DNA from: Ochotona curzoniae
Lineage: Eukaryota > Chordata > Mammalia > Lagomorpha > Ochotonidae
Assembly (NCBI RefSeq): GCF_017591425.1
Contig: NW_024465885.1
Span: 30,512,501 to 30,576,500 of the forward strand
DNA length: 64,000 nucleotides
Reading direction: 5' to 3'
Shown here: positions 45,756-58,699 of the stretch, piece by piece
How the letters are laid out: each line of letters starts with the position of its first letter
Numbering within the stretch: position 1 is the first letter of the stretch
Translations under genes and position numbers: made by a program
Notes under the pieces: model-generated
Database searches by the model: none
Seen by the model: only the letters and a program-made list of their open reading frames with translations
Told to the model about the DNA's origin: nothing

Positions 45756-47345
45756 AAGTTTGTGAGTAAGATAGCTATTCATGGCTGCAGAGAAGCCAAG
45801 AAGAAATTCATGAAAAGCACATGCAAGCCATATTTGCAAGAAGCAACTCATGCCTGAAGCTGTTGGAGATGGGAGAAGCTTAATCATGAGGAAATCCACA
45901 GATACCAGTCTTGACTAGCTACGCCAATGGCAGCGATAATGGCAATGGCTAAGAGAACTCATTTGATTAAACAATCTGGATTAACAAGAATCTTTCTTCT
46001 TGCCTACCATGTGACTCTGGCCCTTGTCTGTTTAAAATCTCTGGAAGCATATAGCTTAGAGGAAAAGTACTCACTGTTGCTCTAGCAAGGTAAATAAAAA
46101 TGAGGCAAAGAGAACACACACAATAGAAGGGCAATCTGAAAATTTACACTTACAAAATGATGCATATGTAGTTTAAGTAAAGATAATAAAAATTAACATA
46201 TGTTGTATTTTAGCAGAAAAAATGATTGAAGTAAAATGTAAAGTAAATAAGTATAAATGTAAATTAAAATGGAAATAATTAATATTAAATGCTAACCAAT
46301 GTCTTTGTTAATCCTGGAAAAACTAGAGAATAGTCAAGGCTCAGTAAGACCTAGAGACACCTAGAGACATGTTACTCGCTGGAATAAAATCAGCAAAAAA
46401 CACTGAGCATTTAGGCATTCAGGAAACATTGTCAAAACTTTTTGGAGAAATTACTAGAACATCAACATCAGATGACTTGGATATGCAATAAGAATCAACA
46501 GCAAATGACTCATGCACAGCGTTAGGATAAGAAAATCAAGGCATATTTATGGAAAGGAATGTTAATGTTACAAACTTAACAAAGCCAAAGTTATGTAAGT
46601 AGTAACATTCCATCCAAAAAGAAAAGAACTAGACCTAGTTATGTAAGTAGACTGATCCTTTCCGTATTCTATGATTAAAAAAAAATCCAGAGATCATTTA
46701 TCACTTCAAAGTCAAGTAATGAAATTATAAAACCAAAGATAAATAGTATGTTCAACTAAAATGAAACATTGGGAAAACAAAAGAGAAGAGAAAGAAATAA
46801 GGCAGTACAAAACTACAGCATTACCTAGTGTAGGAAATGAATAAACCCTACCTAAGATGGAAATCTGTCTGCGATCAAAATGTTAGCCAGTCACCGAGAT
46901 GAATTGCCATGAAGTTAATGAAGCTCTTGCTTCTAGGCTCTTGATTGGCACAAACCTTTTCCTCACAATGTTGTGACTTCTGTTTTCATCATTCTAAAGA
47001 AGGTTTGAAAATTTCCTGCTTGATTTTATTTAACTTTTTTCTATTGTTTCAGGTGTTTCTTTGATTCAAGAAAACTTGAATCCACACTTGGGGTTAGGAA
47101 TAAATATCATACACACACACGTGCAAAAGCAGAAACAAAAAGCAAACCTAAGAGTCAGAATGGCATGTGATTATTTGGAAAATTTTAGGGACAGAATAAG
47201 CACATATATGAGGAAAATCTATAATGAAATACACCATTTCAAAATAGAAATAGACTTCCCCCTTTATAAAATCACAAAAAATTATTTGGATAATTATAAA
47301 TACTCATTCACATAGTGTATATAGAAGAATAATCTTAAGTCAGCT
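45756..47345. other. no gene recognised
   Basis: A-rich DNA on the plus strand, possibly including degraded sense L1 around 46300-46900, but no landmark is firm. Confidence 0.4.
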
Positions 47346-47346
47346 T

Positions 47347-47668
47347 ATTTTTTTAAATATATTTATTTTTCTTGGAAAGGCAGACTTTACAGATAGAGAA
47401 GGAAATACAAAGAAAAAAAATCTTGCATGCATTGGCTCACTCCCAGGACAGCTGCAATGAGCAGAGCTGAGATGATCTGAAGCCAGGAACTTCCGAGTCT
47501 CCTACATCGGTGTAGGGTCCCAAGGTTATGGGCCAGCTTCCACTGCTTTTCCAGGACATAAGCAGGGAGCTAGATGGGAAGTGGAGCAGCTGGACATGAA
47601 CCAGCCCACATCCGTGATCTGGTGCATTCAAGGGGAGGATTTAGCCACTAAGCCATTGTGCCAGTCTC
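47347..47668 (-). repeat. CSINE, full length
   Basis: 'tggaaaggcagactttacag', 'ctgcttttccaggacataag', 'taagccattgtgccagtctc'. Confidence 0.9.
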
Positions 47669-47683
47669 AGCTTAATAAATAAA

Positions 47684-47703
47684 AAGAGAGAGAGAGAGAG
47701 AGA
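47684..47703. repeat. (AG)n microsatellite
   Basis: A pure AG run of 20 bp, just right of the CSINE head and followed by more purines. Confidence 0.95.
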
Positions 47704-47704
47704 A

Positions 47705-48268
47705 GAAAAGTGATAGACAACATGTCGGAGAGAAATCAAAATTAGAAAGAAGTCTGGGGTAATATTTTAGTTCCACCGAAAATAAAATCCAAGAAACAAA
47801 GCACTGAAAACTAGAAAGCATATCATTAAATAATAATTTCTGTCATCAATTTGGATTGCTCTTACAAAATACTTTAGATTTGATGGGTTAAATGCAACAA
47901 AAATCACGTCTTGCAGTTGCAGTCACTGGAAACCCAAATTGAGGGGCAGATTTGGATTGTGTTGAGGGTCAATTATAGGGTTTTAACTGGAGTTCCCTCC
48001 TTGCATCTGGACAGCTGAAGAACAATAAACAGGACCCTGTACTCCATCGTTAGGATGTTTTACTCAATTAAAGGAGGTAACCATCTGTTGAATAACCTGC
48101 CACCAAATATTACCATTTGGAGTTATATCATCAACAAAGGAATTTAGAGGCAAGGGAACATAAACGTGCAGATCACAGCAATAAATACAAAAAACAGAAT
48201 GATCATCTAACATCATCTATGCCTTGTATATCATTAATCATAAAAGGAAACATAAAATCCTTGAGCAA
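47705..48268. other. no recognisable feature
   Basis: Nothing recognised. Confidence 0.5.
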
Positions 48269-48280
48269 AATAATGTGGAT

Positions 48281-48610
48281 AGAGGTTTGCATGGTAGCCT
48301 AGTGGCTTAAGCCCTCATCTTACACATGCTGGGACCCCATATGGGTGCCGGTCCTAATCTCAATTGGCCACTTCCCATCTAACTTTGTGATTGTGGCCTA
48401 AGAAAAAAGTTGAGCATGGCCCAAAATTTTGGGATCCTGCACCCACGTGGGAGACCTGAAAAGGCTGAGTTCCTGGCTTCAGATTAGCTCAGCTCCAGCC
48501 ATTGCAGTCACTTGGGGTGTAAAATCTTCGGGTGTAAGATCTTCCTCTCCTGTCTCTCTTCCTCTCTATATGTTTGCCTTTCCAATAAAAATGAGTAAAT
48601 CTTTTTAAAA
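48281..48610 (+). repeat. CSINE, full length, with TSD
   Basis: Box A-like 'tagcctagtggcttaag', core 'gtggcctaagaaaaaagttg', tail 'aataaaaatgagtaaatctt'. The TSD is 'aataatgtggata' (48269-48281) and 'aattatgtggata' (48611-48623). Confidence 0.92.
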
Positions 48611-48624
48611 AATTATGTGGATAT

Positions 48625-48965
48625 ATTAGTAATATTATATATTAATTATATATTATATAACAGTATATTATGAATAAGTAACTTACATTCACCCCAACAT
48701 GTAAAAATCAAGATGGAATTCAAAATGATATATATATGCTTTAACAGAAAGAGTAATTTTGCATTTATCACGGAAGATTGATATTAACACACAAACATGT
48801 TCCTACATTTGTCATGGGCTAACATCAGAGTAATGAATGGATAGAGAGCTATGATTATTCTGAGGATCAAAGCTATTACAAGGAATCCTGACTTTGGGAG
48901 AAATTTGTCACCAATTTTTTAGATTCTCTCCAAATATGCAACTGAACTTTGTAGGAATGAGTATT
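48625..48965. other. no gene; AT-rich run
   Basis: (at)-rich stretch near 48625-48675; otherwise nothing recognised. Confidence 0.5.
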
Positions 48966-48966
48966 A

Positions 48967-49075
48967 CTATATATATATACATATATATAGTATATATACA
49001 TATATATATATATACATCACATATATATATCATATATATATATACATATATATATGATACCTACATATAATGTTC
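48967..49075. repeat. (TA)n-rich low-complexity block
   Basis: About 110 bp of tata/tatac units with interruptions (atac, cacat, gat). Self-complementary throughout, so it can fold back on itself. Confidence 0.95.
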
Positions 49076-49077
49076 TA

Positions 49078-50328
49078 TATAAATAATAAAACCTCTGTGA
49101 ATCTTGCTTTAAACAAAAATAAGCATGCCAATTGGAAATTATGAAAGACCCATCTAGATAAATAATGTCTGTTTTGTCTCATAAATAAAAACTTAAAAAA
49201 GAAAGAATTTATGCAGTCTGACCAGGTCTAGAACAAGACAGGTTGAGAGATTAAAGTTTTTTGCCATTAAAAAGGAAAACCTCAGTTTTTCTCCAGAGAT
49301 TCTGAGTCTATTACTACAGAATTAGCAAAAGTTAGAAAATAAGAACTCAATAAAATCAGCAAGAAAACAACAGTTATGTCAGATACTGAATAATTTGAGA
49401 AAAAATATAAAACAAATATGAACAAAAACATTTAGGCTAACAAAATAGATGAAAATATCCAAGCATCAAGAAAATGTAATTGCCAAAACATATAGTTAGT
49501 TATGGAGACTGAGTAACAGTTTGCCAAATCCTTGATTTAATGTAGTTTAATGCTTACACGCAATCATTAAGTTAATGGTAAATATGGGATACAGCCTAAT
49601 ATTAAGCACATTTCAAAAAGCAACACAATGAAAAAAATCAAACATACTTTATAAACTGAATATATAGAAAAATCTTTTCGTTACAACTAGACAACATTTC
49701 CTTTCTGCTGTTTTCTTTCTAAGAGGAACTGGTAATAACCAGTTCAGAACTGCTCTTTGAGACTCAAATGCAAATGTCAGCGTTTGCTTGCTCTTGCCAA
49801 ATTCATCTAAGAATTGTGCAAAGGTCGTTTTGACGTTTGCAATGAGATTAATGATAGACATGTATATTCTGGGCTATGATAACAACCACTATTGCCTGGT
49901 GCTATATTTTCAGGTTTTAAAAATGATTCATGATCAAGTTATCTGTCCTACAAATGTATTTGTTAGCAATGTACTATGTAAACATAACAGTTGATAGAAT
50001 TTTTAATATAGACCTTTGTGTAGTGAGATTACATGGAAAAGGATAACACTTGTCTTCTGGACCTTTTTCCTATGGTTTTTCTGAGCAAACATGAGCTTGA
50101 GTAATTATCCAAACTTTTTCACCCAACATGAATGTCCTATTTAATTTAGACCCTAGGACAATAAGTAAAACAACATGTTTGCAGCCCATCTTAGTCATTT
50201 TATGAGTCATAACACAAATTGGTCAAATGGAATATCTCTAAATCAACAATACAATCAATGCAAACCATGGTACCTTCATATCTTCTCTAGAAATGCATCA
50301 TTGAATTTTAAACAACTGCGCATTGAAC
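49078..50328. other. no gene recognised
   Basis: AT-rich unique-looking DNA. Possible degraded L1 in 49100-49470, not firm. Confidence 0.45.
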
Positions 50329-50329
50329 A

Positions 50330-51105
50330 TTATTTCCAAAAGTAGCACTATGATTACATCTTGGAACTCCAACACTAATTGGTTCTTGTAGAAGACAGAG
50401 CTGGAGACAGAACTGACCCAGCAATTGCAACCACCAACATATGTGTAAGCTGATTAGGGTGACAGCCAATGCCAGACCCTGTACTGACATTCACTCAAAA
50501 GAGTCAGTCCTGGGATCTCCTCAAAGTTTCTTTGGGGATCCATCCGACTGAACATGTTGATATCAGAACCCCAACCATGAAGAAAAGTGCAGATTGTGTG
50601 GCCTGACCATGGAGTGCATGTGTCAAAGCTCAGCCTCCTCAGAGGCACATGGAGGACATGGCAGTCCATTGGAACTTACAGATAATACCTGGTACAGGAT
50701 GGAGAACAGAACAAATCTAAATCTACCACAGCCACGTGTTGGCAGGGAAAATCTGGGTAAACAGAGACTCTAAGGTGGACTATGTCAGCTAGTGGATTCT
50801 GGAGAGATTTCACTATGCATGGAATGGTGAGATTGGCAGCAATTCAGAACTGTTAAACTATCAAAACCTCACAAATAGTGCCCTTGGAGCATGCTCCACA
50901 TTGGGGACCCTGGGATGGGTGGGAGGCTGAGTGGGACTTCTACCTTTATCTCACCCCTTACTCCAGATACAGAAAAATAATAATAATAATGATATTGATG
51001 ATGATGTTGAAAATGGTCACACCCACTTTCCTGTAGCTCTTGAACCTTTGTGCCCTAATCAACTATGTAAAGATTACAATAATAATAATAACAACAAATA
51101 GACAA
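50330..51105 (+). mobile_element. LINE-1 3' UTR (family A), sense
   Basis: It matches the reverse complement of 27932-28690 block by block ('ggttcttgtagaagacagag', 'gcagcaattcagaactgtta', 'catgctccacattggggacc'). It ends with an (ata)n-rich tail near 51070-51105. Internal (aat)n and (gat)n runs lie at about 50975-51010. 5' truncated. Confidence 0.8.
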
Positions 51106-51109
51106 TGGA

Positions 51110-51630
51110 ACATAGCATTTTGGATTTTTTAATATGAAGAAAAATATTAAATGTTTAAAGAGATAAATGCATCTGTACTTATTAAACATAAGACAACATA
51201 TATATGTGCACTGACACATCACATAATATCCTATAAGTATGTATACTTTTACATATCTGACAATATTTTCATAAAGAGATAAAAATCATCTTGTCATCTT
51301 GATGGAGTGATATATTTAGCTTTGGTCATAGGTACAGTAGCTGTGGCCTTGACATGTTAACAAGACATGACAGTGGCCCAAATGGTATTAAAGCCAAATT
51401 ATTCTGATGATGAGATTTTGGTTTTTCCTGTCTACCTTTACTTTTCTTTCTTTGTTTTTTAATGTTTCTACCTACTTGGTGAGCACACCATCAGATACAT
51501 ATTAGTGAGTTCTTTTTGGCCCAGACTAAAATCATTTTCTATTCCTTGCAAATAAAATGCCTAGTGCTTTAGCATCTGAACAAAAACATCCATGATGAAG
51601 CTGATTTTGACTTTTTAGAAATAGGTTGAA
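51110..51630. other. no recognisable feature
   Basis: AT-rich, nothing recognised. Confidence 0.5.
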
Positions 51631-51634
51631 TTAT

Positions 51635-52055
51635 GCTGTGATTCAGTTTGTCCTCCAAAGGTTCGTGTGTTGGAAGGTTGTTGCTACAGGGAAGTGGAAT
51701 GAAATCTTCAGGTAGTGGGAAGAAGAGATGGGCAATGCAACCGGTCACAGCAGAGGATGACCCTGTGGAGGGATACCTGCAGGTCCCATGGCATAAGCGA
51801 CTTCCCATATGGCTGGGTTGTGATTAAAGAGGAAGACAGTCTTCTCCACACTCTCCGGCTGTGTCTCACCTAAGTTTGCAACCCCCAAGAATCTGCCAAG
51901 TTGTGATGCAGCCAGAGGGCTTTTGTAAGAGCTGGTGCCTTGCTGCATGTTGGTCTTTCAGTCTCAAAAACTGAGAGTCAAATAAACATCTTTATTTTAT
52001 AGACTACCCAGCCTCAGGTAATTTAATAAAGTAATAGAAAATGGACTAATACACA
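51635..52055 (+). repeat. ERVL-MaLR LTR (MSTA/THE1-like), old
   Basis: 'cagtttgtcctccaaaggtt', 'cgtgtgttggaaggttg', 'ctgcatgttggtctttcagt', 'agtcaaataaacatctttat' and 'agaaaatggactaatacaca' run in MST order. 'aataaa' at 51981 is its poly-A signal. Confidence 0.8.
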
Positions 52056-52059
52056 TACA

Positions 52060-52510
52060 ACAAATTTTCATTTTATTATCCTCATCCCTCCCATGTTTCC
52101 CATTTGTTGTTTTGCAAATTAATAAGGCAAAATTAAATGTACTGAGCATATATTGAGTTTGTACTTTCATTGTTGTGAAACTTACCTAACACAGAGGACA
52201 CAGAGTAGAAGCCTGAGGATAGCAATTACCAGGATTAAACCCTTATCTAGTGTTCTCCAAATGCATTTCTTTGAGGCAAAATGAAAAAAGCTAGAATTTT
52301 TTTTCACTGTGTTGGTGAAGTCTTGGCCTCTGTCAAAATTAGCGCCTATGGGAAAAGATAAAATATGGAAACAATGGCAGAATGAAAAGTAGTAAAAATG
52401 GTATATGGAGGTATGTAGAAGTATATGCATGCAAGCCTTTTTCCAAGTATGATCTCTTTAATGTTTACATGTGATCCTTTTATAAATTATTCAGAAACAT
52501 TTTTTTCTAA
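52060..52510. other. no recognisable feature
   Basis: Nothing recognised. Confidence 0.5.
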
Positions 52511-52511
52511 A

Positions 52512-52758
52512 ATTCAGTTTTGTATTGTACAGCGGAATTGTTTGTTTTGAGGGAGAGGCAGTCCTGTACATTGCAGGATGTGGAACAAGGTCCTTTGGCT
52601 CTGACCACTACATGTCAGTTGCTTTTGGACACATTCATGTACAGACTCAAAAACAAACCATCAATGGCAAGCAAGTGTTTTCAGATCCAATGATTGTTGC
52701 CTTGCCTGGAATAGGGGAGCATGGAGGGAAATCAGCTCTGGTTGAGAACCACTAACTA
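52512..52758 (-). repeat. MER5A-like hAT DNA transposon
   Basis: Reverse complement of the MER5A layout: 'agtcctgtacattgcaggat' near the left and 'ctctggttgagaaccactaa' at the right end. The middle is longer than the usual 190 bp, perhaps by a small insertion. Confidence 0.75.
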
Positions 52759-52759
52759 G

Positions 52760-53375
52760 AGATGACAGATTCATCCAAAACGATTGTGCTCAAGTGTTAC
52801 TTAAATTGAAAGACACATTGAATTTATCCAAATATAAAATTCAGGAAAATAGTACCCTTTGCTTTTGTCTTCTAGTTATTTATTTACAGGAATCTCCCCT
52901 GACAGTCAATGCTGGCAACAGAGTCACAATAATTAAATTCCAAATTGCATAATCACTCCTGTATTTTAGATATATTTAAATTAATCTTTGATGGGAAAAA
53001 TAATCAGAAACTGAGTTTGAAAGACACCATTAATATATCCTAAAGTACAACTAGTAGCACCCATTTTCAGTCTTTCCTTTAAGTGTACTGAATGGGATGT
53101 CTTAGTATCAACCCAGTACAAATCTTCATGACGCTCAAGGCTGTGTTTGGCTGTAGAAATCTCATATAAATCCAAAATAACAGCCAAGGTTTTATGTGAA
53201 AACTCTCTAAATTGAAAAACCTATTGATTCTGTGGGAAGAATCAATGTTTTTCTTACATGAATTCAAGATCCTTCCTCACAGGATCTAATGTCATCAGAA
53301 CAACAGCCAGAAGCCCTAAGTGGTCCTCAGAAACAGAAGAACAGTAAATTGCCTTCAGAACTCAGGAGGCAAGCT
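52760..53375. other. no recognisable feature
   Basis: Nothing recognised. Confidence 0.5.
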
Positions 53376-53379
53376 TTCT

Positions 53380-54182
53380 CTGGTCCTTACTTAGTTCCAA
53401 CTTTGGACCCCTACCCTCTCTTGCATTGACCTATAGGGTCACGCTGGAGCCCTCCCCCAACAAAAAAATTAGATCAGATGGACAGAGACCAATAAGGAAA
53501 GCTTAGAACCAGACAGGGAACAGTCAGCTTGGACTCACATATACCTTACTAGGAAGGACACAAAGATTAGTTACTCCTCACTAAGGTATTGAAGATTTTG
53601 CTGCACAGCCCTCCTAAAACTGTTCTGCGCCTCAATTATTAACATATGCCTTGTTAGAGTTATAAGCCTGTTTGGACTATCCAGTAAAAATTTTTCATGC
53701 TTCAATACTATAAACTGCTAAATATAAACATGAAAATAGACACGAGACAGCTGAACAGTACCGTATAACCATTCTAAGGTGCATAGCAGCCAGTTGTGCA
53801 TAAACTAAAATTGAAATGTCAATGAAGTAGTCACAGGATGTGGTTAAGAACTTGCATTTGCTAACATATTGGTCACTCAATACCATGTCAATTAACTCCA
53901 TCATGTTGTAAATTGTTGTTGATGCTATGTTGTGGCTTTTCGTTTGATGGGATGATATTCTACTAACTCTACTTTCAAATTAAGGATGGTCTTCCCAAGA
54001 AACTGTTGAATTTATCTGGACAATAAGATGCTGGACTCTATGCATGGTACATGCTTGCAATGAATGAATCATGACTGGATTTGAACTGTGTTACTGCAAC
54101 AATGTGGAAGAATTCTCCATGGGGGAATCCCAGAGCCTATTAAACTGTGTCATAAAATAACATTAAATTGTAAAAAATTCTT
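53380..54182 (+). mobile_element. LINE-1 3' end (family B), sense
   Basis: The right part (53905-54182) shares 'tgtggcttttcgttt', 'gaaactgttgaatttatctg', 'gggaatcccagagcctatta' and 'aactgtgtcataaaataaca' with the tail at 35935-36285. The left part (53380-53900) is assigned by continuity only. Confidence 0.65.
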
Positions 54183-54184
54183 AA

Positions 54185-56368
54185 AAATTGATTAAATGAT
54201 ATGTCAGTTTATTTTTATAAGTTACAAGTTTGTTTCCCCTCTATCTGCCAAACTAGAGGGTATGGGTAAAGGAAATGAATGAAATATGGAGAAGAAAAAA
54301 GGATTACAAGGAAAGAAGAAAAAGAACTAAGAATGAAATTGTTGCTTGAAACAAATTTTCTCCTGCATAACTTTAAATCTTTAAATGCACGCATTAACTG
54401 TAAGTTGAATGATCATAATAATTAGATACACTGTATAGAGATTTTTACTTTAAGGAAACTAACAAATCAATAACATTTTTCTTACTAAGATATTTGGTGA
54501 ACATTAAAGTTGGACTTGCTAACCTATATTGTCAACAGTTTTGTTACTTGGCTAAGACATGAAGATGGGGAATGAACTGTTCATGTAATTTTATAAGAAT
54601 TGGTTTATTAGAGAAGTAAATTCCAAATGGTTGGTAAGGTTTAATGAAACTCAGTGCTTCTGGATTCAGCACAGGTCATAATTGAGTTTTTATTTGCCCT
54701 TCGATGACTTATGCAAAGCTCAATCCCTTAGCACAGTACATGCAAGGTGACATTTTTCAACAGTCTTACTTTTCAATTATGGATCTCTTGGAAAGCTAAT
54801 GATTTCTATATTGTTAATACTGCCAACATTATGTCAGAACATTCAAGAACCTGTGATATTAAATACATTCATCTAAAAATATATGTTATTTCTGTTCAGT
54901 CGTGTGCAAACAATCTGGGTGAGGTGCCAGAATCACAGGGAAATTCTTTCCATAGATAAAAGCAGAATGAAACTTTGTTGAGAGCAGTTAAAAGCTTTTG
55001 TTTTGAGTGGTTTCCTGTAGTTTGAGGCCAACATTTTAAAGGATAATTACTGAAATCTCTCACTCAAAGTAAAAGTAAGATATTTTTCCATATTAGTCTT
55101 ACTCTATGTAACTTAAGTAATCATCTTGAGTTTTAGAAATTCCATTCAAATTGGGTTTTTTTTGAGGAAATTGATTGATGATATTTAAAATGTCATGAGT
55201 GGCAATAAGATATTATGAAGCTGTAAGACCAAATATGTTCCATTATATAATTACTAAAACAAAGCTAGGATCATATTCTTAATCTTTGCTCTTCACAGTG
55301 AACTTTCATTTTACTGGTTAGGAGAGTAGGCAATTGTTCAATGTGATGAGTTCCAGATGTTTGCAGTGACAGTACACTGATAAAATGAATATGCAGACTA
55401 AAAAAGCAAACTCAAAACATATTATTCACAAAAGTCGAAGGAATAACAAATGTGATATTTAATCATATATTTAAGATATTACTCTTCAACAGTCTTATTT
55501 TATTTCTTATTTTTATTACCGAGTTCCATATGTCTTGCTTAATGTGTTTCTTTTAGACCTTAAATTATATTAATTCTTGTATTGCCATGTATTAAAATAT
55601 ATATTTCACAGAAAGAAACCTTATTTGGGAAGAAATTACAGTGCTTGCCACAATTAAGAAAAGTTTAGTTGCTGCTGATGTCTAAAGAGAGTGAAGTTGG
55701 GGTGCAGGATAAAAATCATGTAATAACAATTAAAATGAGAAACAAAAGTTTTATTATAAAAGAATCCCAAGAATAGCCTTTTTAAATAGTATAATCCTAA
55801 CCTTCTAAATAGTATAATAATATTTATTTCTGAGGCAGTTAAGAAAAATATGTGTGCCAAAACAATATAACTCAGCATTTTATCACCAAAAACTAATGCC
55901 ACAATACATTCTTCAAGACAATTATTTAATAGAATTTTTGTTAAGTTTTAGTAAATAGCCTCATTCTCTTTATAGCACCGAAGTACTAAGCAGCTCTTTT
56001 CCATTTATATAACATTCTATGGTACATTTGCTGTGTAGAATTTCCAAATAACATTAATAAAATACGATAGATAACAGTATTTGTACATAAAAGATAAAAC
56101 CAAAGCAGAAAGAAGTTATTTTTTCCTTGGAAGCCAAGCTCTATAGTATTTGCACATATTGATCTGTTTTGCATTTTTGCAGTGAAAATGAGTGATGAAA
56201 GTACAAAATTAGAAATGAAGGCCTTTCTAAAGAAAAAGTCTCATTTGCCTCATTTATTACTATCTCAAAAAACGGGTAAAAGCAAATGAGCATACGAAAA
56301 TGAGCAAAACATGTCAAAGTATTATGAGGAAGAATTTTTGTTCCTTTTTTTCTCAATCTAAAGAAAAT
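54185..56368. other. no recognisable feature
   Basis: More than 2 kb of AT-rich DNA without a recognised repeat, exon or RNA. Confidence 0.5.
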
Positions 56369-56384
56369 CAAAGATTAGCTTTTA

Positions 56385-56695
56385 AATTTTTTGTTGTTGT
56401 TGTTACTGCAAAGTCAGATATACAGAGAGGAAGATCTTCCCTCTGATGATTTTCTACCCAAGTGACCACAATTGCCAGTGCTGTACCTATCCAAAGCCAG
56501 GAGCCAGAAACGTCCTCCAGGTCTCCCAAGTGGGTGCAGGGTCCCAAGGCTTTGGGCCATCCTCCACTGCTTTCCCAGGCCACAAGCAGGGAGCTGGATG
56601 GGAAGCAGAGCTTTCAGGATTAGAACCAGCGCCCATATGGGATCCCGGTGTGTGCAAGGCGAGGACTTTAGCAGCTAGGCCACCACGCCAGGCCC
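56385..56695 (-). repeat. CSINE, full length, young type
   Basis: 'aaagtcagatatacagagag', 'tgctttcccaggccacaagc', 'aggccaccacgccaggccc'. 'aaagatta' flanks both sides (about 56370 and 56696). Confidence 0.92.
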
Positions 56696-56699
56696 AAAG

Positions 56700-57083
56700 A
56701 TTATTTTTTTTTTAAATAATCACAAATATGAGAAATGCTGTAAGTAATTGAGTTGATAAGTAATGCAATGGGCAATAGAAGTTTTGTAAAACATTAGAAA
56801 TGTTTTCCTAGGAAGGGGACTTCTGGGAAAGGAATGCCAGGTGCACCTAAAGTTTTTCCTAAAATTTTCATGATTCTCAGTGGTAGCAGAGATTGGATTA
56901 CAGCAAAAGCCCTAAATCCACTAAATAATGGAGCAATGCGGTAAATTTTGTTCCTTTTTTTGTCTTCTTTTAAATGGCTAACAACACCAATTTTGTACAA
57001 CTTATGAACTGCTATTGAGGATAACTCAAAACAGGCCCGTAAAGTTATGGAGGCAATTTTTCCTTTGAATCAAGTTGCATGCT
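56700..57083. other. no recognisable feature
   Basis: Nothing recognised. Confidence 0.5.
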
Positions 57084-57084
57084 T

Positions 57085-57480
57085 AACTAATTTTCTGTTG
57101 CTGTGTAACAAATTCCATAACTTGAGCAGCATGAAACAGCATCCAATAATTTGCTTGCAGGTCTGCAAGTTCAGTTGTAGGAAATCGCATCTTTGGTGTT
57201 TCTACTGAAAATCTCAAAAGGCTAAAATCATGGAATCATCTCAGCTGTTTTCCTCCTTAGTACTTGACTACTTCTTGTAATCATTCATCTTTTGGGCAGA
57301 AAACAGTTTCCTACAGTTTGGGGATTGAGATTCTTGTTGACAACAAGACATCATTGGCAACTCAGAGGTGTGATCCAGGTGGCCAAGTGTTCCCTCTTAT
57401 CTTCAAACCTAGTAATTCTTTCTCATCGAATGGCTCTCATCTGCAGACCTCTTTATCTTCAGCAGAATGTGTAATCTGAA
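57085..57480 (+). repeat. ancient mammalian repeat, family unresolved
   Basis: 'ttttctgttgctgtgtaaca', 'aattccataacttgagcagc' and 'aggtctgcaagttcagttgt' match the start of the same old repeat type seen at 23740. Confidence 0.5.
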
Positions 57481-57481
57481 A

Positions 57482-58378
57482 GATTCTATGCCTAGGTCTA
57501 AGTCAGTCAGGATCATCCCCCTCCCCCCACATTAAGATATAATAATTTAAGAACTTATATGTGTGAAACTCCTTTGAAATATAACACAACATTATTATAT
57601 AGGGAGCAGATCTCATAATCGCAATACCTACTCACTTCCACATTCAGGCTAGCAAAGCTGGCTATTCTACAAACGACAGATCCAATTGATTATTTCAAAA
57701 ATGGATTTGGGAAATGCATGTTATTATTTAACCAGACAAATTTTGTTTTTGAAAAAAGACAGATATCATCAGGAGTTAACAATCTATTCTTTTTTTACCC
57801 TTATGATATTGCTTCTGTTTCTTGTATGTCACTTGAAAGGAGTCATGGTATGAGACATGCGGTTTCAACATGATCACAGAGAGTACAATGATATTGGAAG
57901 TCATTGTAGCTGTTAGTCTGAGCTCTGTATTAGAAACAACCTGCTTGTACAAATTACTGGTCTGCCGCCTGTAATGTACAGTCTGAAAAATTTTGGTTTT
58001 GCTGTAAGAGTTTTGGTGAGTGAGGGCCAGAGCTTATGACATACTCTTAAAGGGAGAGTGCCTTTAGTCTTTTTAGAACTTGGCCAACTGCCGGTCACAA
58101 AATTGAGTTCTTTCTGCAGTCTCTGTTCTGATAAATTGAGTTCATTTTTCCCCCAAATGCAAATGAGATCAACTTGATGCCTGAATCCAAGCTTCACTCC
58201 CACCCCTTTTTAAAAGGCTTGACATATTTTGTTGAATTTCAGTTCTTCAAGTATTTTCTGCTCTCTGCAAAATCTTTATATACAATGCCATGGATGCACT
58301 AATCCAGTTTCAATGTTGTTTTGGGATCTGTCTTCCCTACGTACCTTCTCCCAAATGCTTAGATATTTTTTGTTTTTC
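57482..58378. other. no recognisable feature
   Basis: Nothing recognised. 'cccccaca' purine/pyrimidine runs near 57520 only. Confidence 0.5.
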
Positions 58379-58379
58379 T

Positions 58380-58645
58380 TTTGTTTTAAGGCATAGGTCA
58401 GGATGCTAATATCCCATGTAAGAACATCAACTTATGTCCTCGCTGCTCCATTTCTGATGTAGCTTCCTGCTAATGTGCTTAGAGAAGCAGTAGAAATGAT
58501 TCTTGAGAGCCTGCCAACTATGTGGAATTAAAGAATAAAATTCCTGACTCCTGCCTTTAGTCTAGCCCCTTTCTGAATATTGCGGACATTTGGGTAACTG
58601 AACCAAGGGATGTAAGCTTTCTGCATTTCAAAGAAAGAAATATTT
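58380..58645 (+). repeat. old CSINE
   Basis: 'ggtcaggatgctaatatccc', 'gatgtagcttcctgctaatg', 'ggtaactgaaccaagggatg'. Diverged plus copy. Confidence 0.75.
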
Positions 58646-58699
58646 TGAGAAAATTATTCTAACTTCATCTAATGAAAACTTACTCAAAAAAATTAAGAT

